Part shown: positions 1 through 10,751 of the stretch, piece by piece
How positions within the stretch are numbered: the stretch's first letter is position 1
How the letters are laid out: every line of letters starts with the position of its first letter
DNA from: JAWRCU01 sp033542235
Lineage (GTDB): Bacteria; Pseudomonadota; Alphaproteobacteria; Rhizobiales; Rhizobiaceae
DNA length: 64,000 nt
NCBI RefSeq assembly: GCF_033542235.1
Contig: NZ_JAWRCU010000020.1
Span: 1 to 64,000, forward strand
Direction: 5' to 3'
The notes under the pieces: generated by a model
What the model was told of the DNA's origin: nothing
What the model saw: the letters and a program-made list of their open reading frames with translations, nothing else
Database searches by the model: none
Translations under genes and position numbers: made by a program

Positions 1-24
1 AGGTGGATGCGATCCGACGATCGG

Positions 25-58
25 CGCCAATGGCCGGGTGGCCACCCGGCCATTGGCG
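25..58. repeat. 34-bp perfect palindrome
   Basis: The 34 bases are a perfect inverted repeat with no loop (left arm begins CGCCAATGG, right arm ends CCATTGGCG). No T-run follows on either strand, so a simple intrinsic terminator is unlikely, although an extruded hairpin could end a transcript entering from the left. It may also be a palindromic repeat or a dyad binding site. No other copy was noticed in the window. Confidence 0.6.
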
Positions 59-484
59 TCCCTTGCGAGACCCGTCTTCGTACACAATTTCCAATGCAAG
101 GTGGATCGGCGCGAAGCGCCGAGACGGATGAGGGGTTTGCAGGCCGCGGCGCAGCAAGAAGCATCGGTGCACTCGAAGGCCGCCGTGGTGTAGCGCCTCT
201 ACGTATCCTTCATTGGAAGTAACGACACCTACCTCTTACGTGGAAAGTCTTAATCCAAAAGATTGCAAGTTAATCAAACCTCGTTATTATATCGCACGAG
301 GTTTTCGCGGTCAGCCTTTATACTGCAGGGTCGTGCAATGACGAGTTGCGCGGAGAGAATCTTTTTAATCTCGCGCCGCCAAACGAGGAATTTCGTCCTG
401 TAGGACGAGTATTCGTCGCCTCGCATGACCGGTTGCGCAACCGGAACTCACTCTCGACGAGTGGCTACGAGGCGAACGAAGACA
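59..484. other. Gene-free stretch upstream of the fused heme enzyme
   Basis: No convincing gene is seen; the 71-residue open frame at 7-222 crosses the palindrome and resembles no family known to me. A small inverted repeat (AAACCTCG / CGAGGTTT, 276-283 and 297-304, 13-base spacer) lies in AT-richer sequence and could be a regulator site or hairpin in the leader of the downstream operon. No promoter can be assigned with confidence. Confidence 0.3.
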
Positions 485-3322
485 ATGTCGACATGGCGTG
501 AGGAATACCAAGGGGATCCTGAAGCAGAGCGCTTGCTGTTCGAGCGCCTGGCCCAGGATATGATGCATGTCCAGCTCAAGGCCAGAAAGGCCAGCGGCGC
601 CGCGAGCATCAAGCGCGCCTTCCACAGCAAAGCTATATTTGCCTCGGCCGGTGCCAGGCTAACCTTCGCCGAGGATTTGCCGCAAGAACTCAGCGCCGGC
701 TTTGCGCAGCCAGGCAAATCCTATCCGGCGATCGTTCGCTTCTCCAATGCGAACGGAGCGGGCCAGCCGGACTTCAGGCCTGACCTGCGCGGTGTAGCGC
801 TCAGGGTGAAGGTTTCCGACAAGGAGCAGCACGACCTGCTGGCCACCAATTTCCCGGTGTCGCATGCGCGCAATGCCGCCCAGTTCGTCGCCTTCGCCAA
901 GGCCCGTGCCGGTGGCATGCTGAGCAAGGTTCCCGGCATCCTCGGCCTCGCCTTCCAGTTCGGGCCCTTCGAAGTGATCCGCATGCTCCGCAACGTCACG
1001 GCCGGTCGCAATCGCAAGGTGAGCAGCCTGGCGCTGGAGACGTTCTGGAGCCGCGGCGCGATCCGCTGGGGCGACACGCTCGCCGTGCGCTATCTCTTGC
1101 GCCCAGCGCCCGATGCCGCCGCGGCACCCCCGCCCTCCGAGACCGATCCGGAATATCTCTCAAAGGAATTTGCCAACCGCCTTGCGAACGGTGAGGCCCG
1201 CTTCGAGCTTTGCATTCAGCGCTTTTACGACGAGCGCTCGACGCCGATCGAGGACACGGCGATCGAATGGACCGAAAAGGCGTCGCCGGTGATCAAGGTG
1301 GCCGAGCTTGCGATACCGAAGCCGGCCACTAGCGCGGCGGAGGCGATCGCCAACGCGCGCATGATCGACGAGCTTGCCTTCAATCCATGGAATACGACCG
1401 ACGAGTTCCGCCCGCTCGGCAACCTGAACCGAGCCCGCAAGGTCGTCTATGACGCGAGCGCCGCCCACCGGCTGGCCTATTGCTGGCGGACCGAGACGCC
1501 GCTTCGAAACAGGATGTTCAGCGCGATCGCCCGCGGCGGCTTTCGTATCCTCAATCGGTTCGTCGAATGGCACAAGCTTCCCCTGCGGACGAGCCTGCTC
1601 AACCTGGACGCGTTCCGTTACGTGCTGAGGCAGCAGAACCTCATCGACACGGATATGGCCGAGGCCCCGCCCAAGGCGCGGCCGGTCCCGCCGCCGGAGG
1701 TCGACGAGACGGTGCGCCAGGTGCGCACCTACGAGGGAACCTATAACGATCTCTCCGCGCCGAATATGGGAGCAGTCGGCTCGACCTTCGGCCGCAATCT
1801 GAAGCCAGTCTTTGCGCCCGAGCTGTTCGATACGCCCAATGCTGTCACGGTTGCTCAGCAGCTGCTTCACCGCAAGACCTTTCAGCCTGCGACTTCGCTC
1901 AATATCCTGGCTGCAGCCTGGATCCAGTTCCAGGTCCATGACTGGGTGAACCACGCCCGTCACCCGCTTGGCAGCGAGCATGACGTCGTTGTGCCGTTGC
2001 CGCCCGGCATGACCTGGAAGAGCCAGGTGGGTGGCGAGACCGAGAGCGTGATGCGCATCGCCGGCAACAAGATGCTTCGCGATCCCGGCAACGGCCTTCC
2101 GCCAATCTATTTCGGAAACGATGCCTCGCACTGGTGGGACGGATCGGAAGTCTACGGCCCCAATACCGAGAAGGCCATGAAGCTGAGGGAAGGGGCGAAG
2201 ATCAGGCTGGTCGACGGGCATCTGCCGGTGGACACGAAGGGCCAGGAAGTGACCGGCTTCAACGAGAGCTGGTGGCTGGGCCTCAGCGCCATGCACACGC
2301 TCTTCGCCCGCGAGCACAATTTGCTCTGCGACGAGCTGCGGGCGAGATATCCGCGCTGGAAGGACGAGCGGGTCTACCAGACGGCAAGGCTGATCGTGTC
2401 GGCGCTGATAGCGAAGATCCATACGGTGGAATGGACGCCCGCGATCCTCGCCACCAAGGCGATCGAGGTCGGGCTTTCAAGCAATTGGAACGGCCCGCCA
2501 GCTAATGACTGGATGATGAAGCTCGGACTTTGGCTTCTCGACACCCACGCTGGCGTCGGCATCCCTAAGACGATGCCGGACCATCATACGGCGCCCTATT
2601 CGCTGACGGAGGACTTCGTCACAGTCTACCGGATGCACCCTCTGCTGCCCGACGACTACTGTTTCTACAACCACAAGAACGGGGCGAAGCTCGGAGGCAA
2701 GGGCTTCCTCGACATCCAGGGCACCAAGGCCGACGATGCGATGCGCAATTTTGGCCTGCGCAATGTGCTCTATTCCTTCGGCATCGCTAATCCCGGAGCG
2801 ATTGCGCTGCACAATTTCCCCACGGCGCTGCAGGCGCTGGAGCGCGACGGCGAGATCATCGACCTCTCCGTCGTCGATCTCGTGCGCACGCGCCGCCGCG
2901 GCGTGCCGCGCTATAACGATTTTCGCGAAGGCCTGCATCGGCCCCGTATCAGGCGCTGGGAGGAACTGACGACGGATCCGGAAGACGTTCGCCTGCTCAA
3001 GGAGATCTATGGCGATATCGACCGCGTCGACACCGTCGTCGGCCTGCTAGGCGAGCCGGCGCCGAAAGGCTTCGGCTTCAGCGACACGGCCTTCCGCATA
3101 TTCATCCTGATGGCATCGCGCCGACTGCAGAGCGACCGGTTCCTGACGGTCGACTACCGGCCCGAAATCTATTCGCCTTTCGGCATCGACTGGATCGCCA
3201 ACAACGGCATGACCAGCCTCATCCTGCGCCACTGCCCCGACCTTGCCGCGGTCCTGCCGCGCACCGCGAGCGCATTCGCGCCATGGCGGCCGATCATCTC
3301 GCCAGACGGAGGTCTCGTATGA
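485..3322 (+). CDS. Fused catalase-related + cyclooxygenase/alpha-dioxygenase-type heme enzyme
   Basis: This 945-residue protein has two heme domains. Residues about 1-340 are catalase-related: His47 in AFHSK matches the catalase distal His, and R318-x3-Y322 (RKVVY) matches the proximal Tyr ligand motif. Residues about 420-940 belong to the animal heme peroxidase / fatty-acid dioxygenase superfamily: distal His485 in HDWVNH, then Y715-R-M-H718, where His is the proximal ligand and the Tyr three residues earlier is placed like the radical Tyr of cyclooxygenase and plant alpha-dioxygenase. Inference: fatty-acid oxygenation followed by hydroperoxide processing. An in-frame ATG at 425 is possible, but homology starts after 485. 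No signal peptide is seen. The stop overlaps the next start (ATGA). Confidence 0.85.
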   Translation: MSTWREEYQGDPEAERLLFERLAQDMMHVQLKARKASGAASIKRAFHSKAIFASAGARLTFAEDLPQELSAGFAQPGKSYPAIVRFSNANGAGQPDFRPDLRGVALRVKVSDKEQHDLLATNFPVSHARNAAQFVAFAKARAGGMLSKVPGILGLAFQFGPFEVIRMLRNVTAGRNRKVSSLALETFWSRGAIRWGDTLAVRYLLRPAPDAAAAPPPSETDPEYLSKEFANRLANGEARFELCIQRFYDERSTPIEDTAIEWTEKASPVIKVAELAIPKPATSAAEAIANARMIDELAFNPWNTTDEFRPLGNLNRARKVVYDASAAHRLAYCWRTETPLRNRMFSAIARGGFRILNRFVEWHKLPLRTSLLNLDAFRYVLRQQNLIDTDMAEAPPKARPVPPPEVDETVRQVRTYEGTYNDLSAPNMGAVGSTFGRNLKPVFAPELFDTPNAVTVAQQLLHRKTFQPATSLNILAAAWIQFQVHDWVNHARHPLGSEHDVVVPLPPGMTWKSQVGGETESVMRIAGNKMLRDPGNGLPPIYFGNDASHWWDGSEVYGPNTEKAMKLREGAKIRLVDGHLPVDTKGQEVTGFNESWWLGLSAMHTLFAREHNLLCDELRARYPRWKDERVYQTARLIVSALIAKIHTVEWTPAILATKAIEVGLSSNWNGPPANDWMMKLGLWLLDTHAGVGIPKTMPDHHTAPYSLTEDFVTVYRMHPLLPDDYCFYNHKNGAKLGGKGFLDIQGTKADDAMRNFGLRNVLYSFGIANPGAIALHNFPTALQALERDGEIIDLSVVDLVRTRRRGVPRYNDFREGLHRPRIRRWEELTTDPEDVRLLKEIYGDIDRVDTVVGLLGEPAPKGFGFSDTAFRIFILMASRRLQSDRFLTVDYRPEIYSPFGIDWIANNGMTSLILRHCPDLAAVLPRTASAFAPWRPIISPDGGLV

Positions 3323-4743
3323 GCGACGTCATCGAAAGGAAGGACGCCGCCTCAGGCCCGGCTGCGAGCGAAGCACTTTCGACCGGCCATCCCGGTCTCG
3401 ACGCGCTGCTCGGGCGGCCGCTGGTCGAAACCATCTGGCGCCGGCGGACCCATCGCGTGAGCCAGGGAAGCTCGGTGCTGGCCGGCACCATGAGCTATCA
3501 GTCGAGCGAGCCGCGCGAAGCCTTGTCCGAGCTGGAGGAGGCGGTCCTGATTGCGATGACCGGCTCGACGGGCCTCACCATGCCTGACCGTCCGTTCGAG
3601 GACCCGGCGACGCACAAGCCGGTCATGGCGAAGCCCAACCTCACCATGGCCGGGCGCACGGCCGGCAGCCCTGACAATGCGCAGGGCACGCACTTCTTCA
3701 TGATCAACGACACCGGCACGTATTTCCTGCGCAAGCTGCCGCCGCCGGCCGAGGGCGAAGGCACGCTCACGGCCGAGCGGCTGATCGAGCGGGCGCGGCA
3801 AGCCAAGGTCCGCATCCTCGACCATAGGCTGGACGTGCCCGGCGACAATCGCGACTTCCCGGCCTATCTCGATTCCAACCGCTTGCTGTCGAACCTGCCG
3901 GGCACCACCATCTTCCTGCCCGTGGTCGATCTCTCCAGGCAGTACATCAACGGCATGATGTACCTGCTGACCCAGCCTGACGGCGCGCGCCCGGCAATCG
4001 TCGACGACCGCAACTTCTACCGCCTCGCCGGCGTGAAGCGCTGGGTCGACAAGGGCTTCCTGAACAAGGATTTGAAGGTGCCGCTCAGCACGATCGGGTC
4101 GCTGCGCACGCAGATCGAGGCCGACCTCCTGCTGCAGAACCTGTTCCTGGTCGCGGACGCCATGGGGCTGGGCGGCTGGGTTCACGGATCTATCAGCCCG
4201 CCGGTGCTGCTGGGCGACCCGAAATTCTCGAAGACCTATGGAGCCATGCTCGGCTTTGACGTCGAGACACCGCGCTGGCGGTTCATGGACATATTGCGCT
4301 GGCACGTTCCGCTGCCGAGCCATTCCAACCTGCGCAGCAACCCCATCGGTCTGCGCCACAATGGCGAGTACCTGATCAAGGGAATGTCGCCGCCCTATTA
4401 CGATTCCATGAGGGCGGCAGTCGACGCGGTGGTCGAAGAGAAGTTCGGTAAGCAGGGCCTCTACGCGGACGAGAAGCTGTTCTCCGAAATCTACAAGGAG
4501 GATTACGGCCACCGCTATCTCTCAGAGGCGGCGGTCTACAACTCGGACGTCATCGACTGCGTGCGCGACATCTGCACCTACATCTACGAGACCCACGGCC
4601 GCTTCCCGGCCCATTGTGATGCGATCCATGTGCCGGGCGTCTGGCTGCAGGTTCACCATGTCGAGATCGACTATTACGACCGCTTCTTCCGGAATGGGGT
4701 CACGGAGGTGCACCGGAGTCATAAGCGGGATTGGCACAGTTAG
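3319..4743 (+). CDS. Conserved protein of unknown function, possibly nitroreductase-like, partner of the fused heme enzyme
   Basis: A soluble-looking 474-residue protein whose start overlaps the stop of the preceding gene, implying translational coupling and a shared pathway. I do not recognise a characterised family. Two stretches resemble the flavin nitroreductase fold: an early Arg-rich segment (WRRRTHR, about residue 40) and a central helix (QNLFLVADAMGLGGW, about 265-280). Typical FMN-binding residues cannot be confirmed. The C-terminus carries a His-rich segment (HCDAIH, then HHVEID). It could process or reduce the product of the upstream dioxygenase, which is inference from operon structure only. 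Confidence 0.7.
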   Translation: MSDVIERKDAASGPAASEALSTGHPGLDALLGRPLVETIWRRRTHRVSQGSSVLAGTMSYQSSEPREALSELEEAVLIAMTGSTGLTMPDRPFEDPATHKPVMAKPNLTMAGRTAGSPDNAQGTHFFMINDTGTYFLRKLPPPAEGEGTLTAERLIERARQAKVRILDHRLDVPGDNRDFPAYLDSNRLLSNLPGTTIFLPVVDLSRQYINGMMYLLTQPDGARPAIVDDRNFYRLAGVKRWVDKGFLNKDLKVPLSTIGSLRTQIEADLLLQNLFLVADAMGLGGWVHGSISPPVLLGDPKFSKTYGAMLGFDVETPRWRFMDILRWHVPLPSHSNLRSNPIGLRHNGEYLIKGMSPPYYDSMRAAVDAVVEEKFGKQGLYADEKLFSEIYKEDYGHRYLSEAAVYNSDVIDCVRDICTYIYETHGRFPAHCDAIHVPGVWLQVHHVEIDYYDRFFRNGVTEVHRSHKRDWHS

Positions 4744-4762
4744 AGCGTTCTGGTTTCAGGCT

Positions 4763-4936
4763 GGCGCTGCCCCTCACCCTTACCCTCTCCCCGTAGAACG
4801 GGGAGAGGGGGTCGCTGACGTCAGCGCCTCGCCTTCTACCTGCAAGACGATTTGCAGGGGGGAGGGGATTGGCCGCGGCGCCGAGGCCCCCCTCTCCCCG
4901 TTCTACGGGGAGAGGGTAAGGGTGAGGGGCGGCGCC
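4763..4936. repeat. Palindromic repeat, family A, copy 1
   Basis: The element begins GGCGCTGCCCCTCACCC and ends with its near reverse complement. Each end contains an inner hairpin of CTCTCCCCG / CGGGGAGAG. It fills the gap between the partner gene and the convergent ATPase gene. Other copies are at 10551, 13273 and 25311. No coding capacity is seen. Confidence 0.85.
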
Positions 4937-5000
4937 AACCTCAGAACTGTACGCGCCAGCACGCTGCTTCGTTGCGGGAAACCTTCGCGCCCAGCGCGCA

Positions 5001-6103
<1,103 letters not shown>

Positions 6104-6104
<1 letters not shown>

Positions 6105-8716
6105 CAGCCGACCGTCGGGCTTTCGGGCGTGAGCTGCAACGTGAGTGCTTCTCCCTGCCGAAGACTACGGCGCGCGGGCAGCCGGTGGACGCCGAGACCC
6201 GCGATGGCGATCTCGGAGATCTCGATGCTGCCGCCCACCACCATGAATCTCAGCTCTTCGCCCTTTCGTATGAGCTCGCCGAAGCCGTTGCCTGCCGACC
6301 AGAACAGCGTGCAGTCGCCCTTGGCGTTGGGCGCGAAGCCGATGCGCCCGGCGACGAGATCGGCGCTGAGGCCCGACCAAGCATTGACCAGCTGCCAGGC
6401 CGACATGGAGCGCGCGTAATAGGAGCCGCATTCGATATCGTTCCAGGGGTTGCGGCGCGACCCGTCATGCCGGTCGCGGGCGGCGCGCACAACCTCCAGG
6501 CCCTCATCGACCAGGCCGCGCATGATCATGTGCGAGGCCGACATGTACTCGATGCCGGTCCAGACTTCCTCCGCATAGGGGGCGGCGACCATGGGCTGGC
6601 GCACGCCTTCCGGATAGGTCGCGACCAGCAGCCCGCCCTCGTCCTCGAAGGCATAGTTTCGGCAGGGGTTGAAATGGTCCTGGAGGCTCCTGCGGAAGTT
6701 GTTTCCATGCACCGATTTCAGCGCCGTCTCGACCTTGCCGTCGTCGAGGAAACCTCCGATGCCGGCAACCTCGGCGTGCCACTGGCCGAGGATCTGGTCG
6801 GTAATGCAGCCTTCGCCCATCTGGTACTTCAGCTCGGAATGTTCGTCGGACCAATACGTCTCCATAAAGCCGTCGGCGAGCACCCCCGCGGCGCGGCCGA
6901 CATCGAAGGGCGTCAGCACGCTTTTGTCGGAGAGATCGATATCCTGGATGAACCAGCGGCCGTTGAACAGCTTCTCATCGATGTATTTAGCGCCGTTGCG
7001 GCCGAGCCTTCCGCATTTGACGGCGAAATCCTTCTCGCCCAGCGCGCTCGCCATTTCTGATGCGGCAAGGAGTGCCGCCACATACATCGAGCCCAGCCAG
7101 GAGTTCGGATTGAACAGCTCCATGTCGAGCGTCTGGTGCTGGCGGCCGGAAAGGACCCCGGTCTCATCCGGATCCCAGCGGTCGGGGTTGTCCTTGCTCC
7201 AGGCATATTCGATGGCGCGCTTCACATGCGGCCACCAGCGCCGCAGCCATTCGGTATCGCCCGAGAGCTTCCAGTCGCGATAGGTCTTGATCACGGCGCC
7301 GAAATGACCGTCGGCGCACGGGCCGATCACGTCGAAGCCGGAGCCGAGCGGCAGCTTCTGCCGGAAGGTGAGCCCGCCATTCGGCAGCTGATTGTAGGTG
7401 AATTCGGTCTCGCGCAGCGTGCGCTCGAGCGCGGGGAAGAGGTGCGACACCGCCTGCTGATAGTTCCAGACATGCGTGCAGCTTCCTTCACAGGAGCCGT
7501 CTTCTCTGTGCTGTCCCTCCCATCCCCAGATCTCCCCGCCCTCGAGCCGGATCACCGTCGCCGTGCGCAAGAGCGCCAGCGTGGAGCTCGCCGCATCCTT
7601 GATCTCGGCCGGCAGCGTCGAGCCGAACAGGCTGTCGCGGAACGCGATGGTGTCCCCGGCGAGCCGATCCCAGCGGCGCAGCGCGTCCCTGGCGCTCGCT
7701 TCGGAATCCGCCCAGTGAATGGCGTAATAATTGCGCCAGGTCGGCGTCTCGCGGTCCGGGATCACCCCGTCGGGTTTGCTGCGATAGGCCCAATAGATAT
7801 CGCCGACGGGAAAGTTCCAGGAGATGACGAAGCGCACCTTCTTCCGGCCGCCGGCCGGAATTGTCACGCGCGCGGCGAGCGTGCCGTGCTCCGGCTGCAG
7901 GCTCATGTGCCTGGAGGTCCGCGGCTTGTCGTAATGCCGCTCGGGCAGTCGGCCTGCGCGGGCAAAATCCTTCCAGAACACGGCAAGGTCGTCGAACCAC
8001 TGGCCGCGATAGTGATGGTCGGTGTGATCCACATCGTCCGCGTCGGTGGCGATGGTGAGATCGCCGCGCTCCTTGGGCTTCAGAGTCTCGTCCGAAGAGG
8101 TGAGATGCAGCGTGCTGACGCCGTCCTTGCGGCTATAGGTGTGGATGCCGCTGTTCGAACCGTAATTGCCGAGCGTTCCGGCGAGCGTATAGGTCAGCTC
8201 GTCGCTGGTGTCGTTGACGAGCTCGACCTCGAACATCGCGACCGGCATCGAAGAGTCATGGTCGTTGTGCGGGATGAATGGCGAGAGCGTGGTGAGGCGG
8301 ATCCCGCCGGGGAAGCGATCATCCCTGAAGACGAGGTCGGCCGTCGGGAAGCGGCCGTAAAAATCGACCTCGCGAAAATGCGGCACGCCGACCAGCGTCT
8401 GCCGATTGGCGCCGTGGCCGAAGCCGTCGAACATCTTCCTCAAGCCTGGCGCGCCGGACGGGTTGAGGTCGTATGGGCCGTTGAGCACGCGCGCGTCGAT
8501 CAGCTTGCCGTCCCGTTCCGCCTTGATGGCGAAATGCGAATAGCCGTTATAGCCCTGCAGCGCCGGGCGATTGCGGATCGACCAGTCGACGAGCCGCCCG
8601 CTTCCCGAGATCGACAGGCCACCTGCGCCGATCCCGCCCAAGGGAAAGGCGATGTAGCGGGTGCGTTCGCCCTTGTAAGCGAAGCGCGGATCGATGGCAG
8701 CAAGGTCGTCCCACAT
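6104..8716 (-). CDS. GH116-family glycoside hydrolase (glucosylceramidase/beta-glucosidase-like)
   Basis: An 870-residue protein with the GH116 architecture: an N-terminal beta-sandwich opening with GERTRYIAFPLGGIGAGG (about 16-33), then an (alpha/alpha)6 catalytic domain with WGWEGQHREDGSCEG and HQTLDMELFNPNSWLGS (about 397-543). Asp640 in ITDQILGQWH sits where GH116 enzymes carry the acid/base Asp; I did not place the nucleophile with certainty. No signal peptide is visible, so it should act in the cytoplasm on beta-glucosides or beta-xylosides imported by the neighbouring ABC system. GH116 includes human GBA2, but the bacterial context argues for plant oligosaccharides or glycosides rather than ceramides. 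Confidence 0.88.
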
Positions 8717-8755
8717 GGCAATTTCATCCTGAATGGCTGAGGGTGGCGATTGAGA

Positions 8756-9607
8756 TCAATTCTTGATGCCGCTCATCGTGATGCCTTCGATCACGAACTT
8801 CTGGGCGATGAGGAAGAGCAGCACGACAGGCAGGACAGACATGCTCATGGCGGCCATCACGACCGAGAGATTGCCTTGAGCCATGTAGCCGCGCAGCACG
8901 TCCATCGCTAGCGGCAATGTCATCGACTGTTCCTTGCCGAGCAGCACCCGCGCCTGGAAGTAATAATTCCAGGTCTGCGTGAAGGTGATGATGCCAAGCG
9001 CGGACAGCGCTGGCCGCAGCTGCGGCAGCGAGATGCGCCAGAAAATTTTGAAGTAGCCGGCGCCGTCCATCAGCGCGGCCTCCTCGAGCGCCTTCGGCTG
9101 AGAGAGCATGAACTGGCGGATCAGGAAAACGCCGAAGCTCGAGGTGAGGTACATCAGCGCGAGGCCGATCGGGCGGTTGATAAGGCCGAGCTGCGCATAG
9201 CCGAGATAGATCGACAGGATCGTCACCTGGGCCGGAAACATCAGGCCGACCAGCAGGATGAAGAAGAGCGTGTCGCGGCCGCGGAAGTTGAGCCGGGCAA
9301 AGGCGAAGGCGGCAAGCGTGCAGGTGACGAGCTGGCCAACGGTGACCACCACCGCGACCAATAGCGAATTCGCATAGATGTGGAGGAAGGGCACGCGCGA
9401 GGACAGCACCTTCCAGTAATTTGCAAAATCCAGACTGGGCGGCAGGAAGCTCGGCGGCAGCTTGTAGGCATCGGCGACCGGTCGGAACGACATCGAGAAC
9501 AGCCACAGGAACGGCAGGAGCATGCCGATCGCGAGCAGCACCATCACGGCGATGATCGCGATGTCGACCCAGCGCTTGGCGGCGCGGGTGGAGAACGCGT
9601 CGTTCAT
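8756..9607 (-). CDS. Sugar ABC transporter permease (MalG type)
   Basis: An inner-membrane permease of 283 residues with about six membrane segments and the EAA coupling loop EEAALMDGAGYFKIFWRI (about 180-200), which docks onto the ATPase. It is placed by family as the MalG-like partner of the preceding permease. The start at 9607 is preferred because its ATG overlaps the upstream TGA (ATGA), a coupled arrangement; an ATG at 9619 in the same frame is possible. It belongs to the leftward operon between the MalF-like permease and the GH116 gene. Confidence 0.92.
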   Translation of the reverse strand: MNDAFSTRAAKRWVDIAIIAVMVLLAIGMLLPFLWLFSMSFRPVADAYKLPPSFLPPSLDFANYWKVLSSRVPFLHIYANSLLVAVVVTVGQLVTCTLAAFAFARLNFRGRDTLFFILLVGLMFPAQVTILSIYLGYAQLGLINRPIGLALMYLTSSFGVFLIRQFMLSQPKALEEAALMDGAGYFKIFWRISLPQLRPALSALGIITFTQTWNYYFQARVLLGKEQSMTLPLAMDVLRGYMAQGNLSVVMAAMSMSVLPVVLLFLIAQKFVIEGITMSGIKN

Positions 9608-10509
9608 TGCCGCACCCATTTGCGAGACAGGAGCTGCTGGATGGCGGTGATGATCAGGATGATTACCGTCATCACCACCGAAATCGCGGCGGCGTAGCCG
9701 ATGTGATAGCTGCCGAAGCCCTCCTCGACGATGAGGATCGAGAGCGACCGCGTGCTGTCGCCCGGTCCGCCCTGGGTGAGGATCATGATCGATTCGAAAA
9801 CCTGCAGGGCGCCGATCGAGGCGTAGACGATGGCGAAGAAGATGACCGGCGAGATGTAGGGCACGGTGATGCGGAAGAAGATTCGCCAGGACGGGGTACC
9901 GTCCATCAGCGCTGCTTCGATGATGTTCTTCGGCACGCCCTGCAGCGCGGCGATGAAGATGATCATGAAGAAGCCGGTGTTCTTCCAGACATCCATGATG
10001 ATGATCGACATCATGGCGTTGCGGCTGTCGGTCAGCCAGCGCACGGCGGGCAGGCCGGCAAGTCGGAGGAAGTAGTTTATGACGCCGAGATCGTCGGCAT
10101 AGAAATAGCTCCAGACGATCGAGACGAAGGCGGCGGCGATGATCACCGGCAGGAAGAAGGCGAGCCGGAAGAAATAGAGCAGCCAGGCCGGCATGGCGCG
10201 GTTCAGCGCGACGGCGAGGATGAGGCCGATCGACACGTTGAAGGTGACCGCAAAGAAGGCGAAGCGCAGCGTGTTCCAGAAGATCTGCAACGAGCGCGGG
10301 TTGGTGAAGAAGCGCGTGAAATTGTCGAACCCGACCCAGCGCGAGCCGAGCATCGGGTCGTAATAGGCAAAGCTCAGGATGAAGGTCAGCACGACCGGAG
10401 CGAGCACGAAGGTGAAGTAGAGCACCGAGGTCGGCAGCACGAACAGGTATGCCGCGCGTGCTTGGGCGCGCGCGAGGTCGGAAGCTTGTCGTGGGATCGT
10501 GGTCGCCAA
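9604..10509 (-). CDS. Sugar ABC transporter permease (MalF type)
   Basis: A 301-residue inner-membrane permease. An N-terminal cytoplasmic stretch precedes a membrane helix at about 20-45 (YLFVLPTSVLYFTFVL), with five further helices. The EAA loop reads EAALMDGTPSWRIFFRITVP (about 200-219). It forms the heterodimeric channel with the MalG-like product. A palindromic repeat (10551-10725) separates it from the binding-protein gene, so a hairpin may lower expression of membrane subunits relative to the binding protein, as known in other importer operons. Confidence 0.92.
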   Translation of the reverse strand: MATTIPRQASDLARAQARAAYLFVLPTSVLYFTFVLAPVVLTFILSFAYYDPMLGSRWVGFDNFTRFFTNPRSLQIFWNTLRFAFFAVTFNVSIGLILAVALNRAMPAWLLYFFRLAFFLPVIIAAAFVSIVWSYFYADDLGVINYFLRLAGLPAVRWLTDSRNAMMSIIIMDVWKNTGFFMIIFIAALQGVPKNIIEAALMDGTPSWRIFFRITVPYISPVIFFAIVYASIGALQVFESIMILTQGGPGDSTRSLSILIVEEGFGSYHIGYAAAISVVMTVIILIITAIQQLLSRKWVRQ

Positions 10510-10550
10510 GATCTTCCCCGCTTACAGCATTTTGCCAATCGATCTAAGCC

Positions 10551-10725
10551 GGCGCTGCCCCTCACCCGTACCCTCTCCCCGTAAGGGACGGGGAGAGGGG
10601 GGCACTCACGCCGCGCGAGGCCGCCAATGTCTTGTGCCAGGCGAATCTTTGGCGACTAAAACCAACGCTGATGTCCCCCTCTCCCCGTTTTTCACGGGGA
10701 GAGGGTAAGGGTGAGGGGCAGCGCC
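10551..10725. repeat. Palindromic repeat, family A, copy 2
   Basis: The outer inverted ends GGCGCTGCCCCTCACCC / GGGTGAGGGGCAGCGCC enclose inner CTCTCCCCG hairpins. It lies inside the leftward sugar operon between the binding protein and the first permease gene, filling nearly the whole 240-base gap. It may act as an mRNA-stabilising or attenuating hairpin, which is inference. Confidence 0.85.
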
Positions 10726-10751
10726 AACGGTCAAGGTTTGTATCCGCCGCC

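Noticed and set aside
365..3232. Long minus-strand open frames opposite the fused heme enzyme (for example 1160-2422)
   Set aside because: They are antisense shadows of a high-GC gene; no family-like residues and no ribosome sites, whereas the plus frame has clear heme-enzyme motifs.
9607..10584. 325-codon plus-strand frame rich in Asp, Glu and His
   Set aside because: It is the antisense of the MalF-type permease; the acidic and His-rich content results from reading hydrophobic codons backwards.
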